Shown: positions 63,130 through 64,000 of the stretch, piece by piece
Numbering within the stretch: position 1 is the first letter of the stretch
How the letters are laid out: every line of letters starts with the position of its first letter
NCBI RefSeq assembly: GCF_004341505.2
Contig: NZ_SLYP02000001.1
Span: 3,000,501-3,064,500, forward strand
Reading direction: 5' to 3'
Source: Sphingomonas sp. JUb134
Lineage (GTDB): Bacteria > Pseudomonadota > Alphaproteobacteria > Sphingomonadales > Sphingomonadaceae
Length of the DNA: 64,000 nucleotides
Translations under genes and position numbers: made by a program
Notes under the pieces: generated by a model
The model's input: the letters and a program-made list of their open reading frames with translations, nothing else
Told to the model about the DNA's origin: nothing
The model's database searches: none

Positions 63130-63524
63130 AGTTGCTAGGGTCAGGACCCATTGATGTGATCGTCGCGATCTGATTCAGGCTCCGCGAGGAGACCGGAATG
63201 AGTGACCTGTTTTGGCTGACGGATGAGCAGATTGAGCGGCTGCGGCCGTTCTTTCCCAAGAGCCACGGCCGGCCGCGGGTGGATGACCGACGGGTTCTGA
63301 GCGGCATCGTCTTCGTCAACCGCAATGGGCTGCGCTGGCGAGATGCGCCCAGCGCCTATGGGCCACACAAGACGCTCTACAACCGATGGAAGCGCTGGGG
63401 TGAGGCAGGCGTGTTCACGCGGATGATGGAAGGGTTGGCGGCGGCAGGCGCCGAGCCGAAGACGGTTATGATCGACGCCACCTACCTGAAGGCGCACCGC
63501 ACGGCATCGAGCCTGCGGGTAAAA
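63130..63524 (+). mobile_element. Truncated IS5-family insertion sequence
   Basis: Left part of an IS with its transposase frame up to about 63524. The likely left end is near 63135 (ctagggtcaggacccat, unproven). The right half, including the second transposase frame and right end, is missing from the window. It begins 60 bases after the oxidoreductase stop. Confidence 0.65.
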
Positions 63525-63650
63525 CGTATGGCTCGCCCCGTCGGCAAGCGGTTTGTGTCTGATGTTCTGAGCAGTCTGCGAAAACGTATCCGGCCTTCCA
63601 ACACGAGGTTGTTGGCCAAGATGGAGATCCGCGCGTCCTGGTCCTCATAA
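63198..63650 (+). pseudogene. IS5-family transposase, N-terminal half, broken
   Basis: The first about 108 residues are a typical IS5-family (DUF4096) N-terminus: WLTDEQIERLRPFFPKSHGRPRVDDR, NGLRWRDAPSAYGPHKTLYN and VMIDATYLKAHRTASS with the first catalytic Asp. After SSLRVK (about 63524) the sequence stops matching the family and the frame runs to a stop at 63650 through unrelated DNA, so the catalytic domain is lost. GAGGAG precedes the ATG. Confidence 0.8.
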
Positions 63651-63776
63651 AGGGGCCGGCATCGAGTGCCATTTTTAGCCATAGGGTTCCGGGACACCGG
63701 TCGACTGTCAGGCCATCTTTCACTCACCTCCCGCAGACATCATTTAGCTGGCGCAAGGCGCGCCGGCCGAGCTTGT
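63525..63776 (-). mobile_element. Non-coding DNA joining the IS5 remnant to an IS110-type element
   Basis: About 250 bases without a credible gene lie between the IS5 break and the IS110 transposase stop. The short repeat AAAACGTAT occurs at 63521-63529 and again at 63581-63589, each preceded by CTGCG-like bases. IS110-type elements carry non-coding ends that can encode a guide (bridge) RNA, so this may be the element's end region. Confidence 0.45.
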
Positions 63777-64000
63777 TCAGGCTGCTTGTGCAACCGGATC
63801 GTAGGTGCGCTCGTGTCGCAGCAGCGCCCACACGATACGCGCCATCTTGGCGGCCAATGCCACCACGACGGTGTTGTGATGAGAACGTGAGAGGAGACCG
63901 CGCAGCCAGGCGCCAAGTCGCGTATCGCTCTTGCTCATGACCGGCAGGGACGCACGCGCACCTTGGATCAGGTTCTTGCGCAGGTAACGGCTCCCACGTT
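63777..64000 (-). CDS. IS110-family transposase, C-terminal end (cut by window)
   Basis: The last 73 residues are visible, read from the window end: GSRYLRKNLIQGARASL, then a basic stretch and VVALAAKMARIVWALLRHER before the stop at 63777-63779. This GARA...NKMARI-type ending is typical of the transposase_20 domain of IS110/IS1111 enzymes, DEDD-type recombinases guided by a bridge RNA. The N-terminus lies beyond the window. Confidence 0.75.
   Translation of the reverse strand, partial: RGSRYLRKNLIQGARASLPVMSKSDTRLGAWLRGLLSRSHHNTVVVALAAKMARIVWALLRHERTYDPVAQAA

Noticed and set aside
1..64000. CRISPR array or long tandem repeats
   Set aside because: No regularly spaced identical repeats were seen anywhere in the window.

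Overview
The window is chromosomal DNA of high GC content with dense, mostly short-spaced genes. It looks like an alphaproteobacterium of the Sphingomonadales. The reasons are the gene neighbourhoods (mtaB-ftsY-yciB, cheA-cheW-cheY next to chpT, ffh-rpsP-rimM, the exbB-exbD-exbD-tonB set), frequent GTG and TTG starts, ATGA stop/start overlaps, and a full phage-shock (Psp) operon. The order is inferred from memory of gene families; no database search was possible.

Region by region. 1-9.0 kb: peptidases (M2, M28, S9/DPP-IV), an alpha/beta hydrolase with a GFA-type zinc protein, a YitT membrane protein and asd. 9.0-16.8 kb (minus strand): the ribosome/tRNA block rplS, trmD, rimM, rpsP and ffh, split between rimM and trmD by a glycosyltransferase, a sulfotransferase and an opposite-strand FAD oxidoreductase. 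17-22 kb: a c-di-GMP-type protein with degenerate motifs, DUF924, then mtaB-ftsY-yciB. 22-23.5 kb: cold-shock protein with two tiny downstream genes, and superoxide dismutase. 23.6-28.1 kb: pspF, a sigma-54 promoter, a 48-aa peptide gene, pspA, pspB, pspC, four further small membrane/coiled-coil proteins, and sufE.

28-33.8 kb: a secreted protein, a ferredoxin-like protein, a J-domain protein, a SulP transporter fused in operon with beta-carbonic anhydrase, RNase P RNA and an AmpD-like amidase. 33.8-38.2 kb: cheY, cheW, cheA and chpT, then a JAMM protease. 38.2-45 kb: rluD-type pseudouridine synthase, rpoH, mtgA, ebfC-dnaX, SRP RNA and dcd, then about 470 bases with no gene. 45.3-48 kb: tonB-exbB-exbD-exbD. 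48-55 kb: pteridine-reductase-like SDR with folB, GNAT, DUF1285, Nudix, CCA-adding enzyme and a second GGDEF-EAL protein. 55-63 kb: parC, purC-purS-purQ, a queuosine-precursor transporter, tRNA-Arg, a nicotinamidase-like hydrolase, Ada and a Gfo/Idh oxidoreductase. 63.1-64 kb: a broken IS5-type element abutting an IS110-type element that runs off the end.

The most striking system is the Psp operon. Behind one sigma-54 promoter, PspC and three extra proteins end in alignable 24-residue modules (ERI-V-T-D ... EID-x-LR). PspB carries a stretched version and the last protein a truncated one. A second recurring theme is that several convergent gene pairs end inside perfect inverted repeats that contain or flank the stop codons. 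Several divergent pairs also have start codons overlapping or within about 30 bases.
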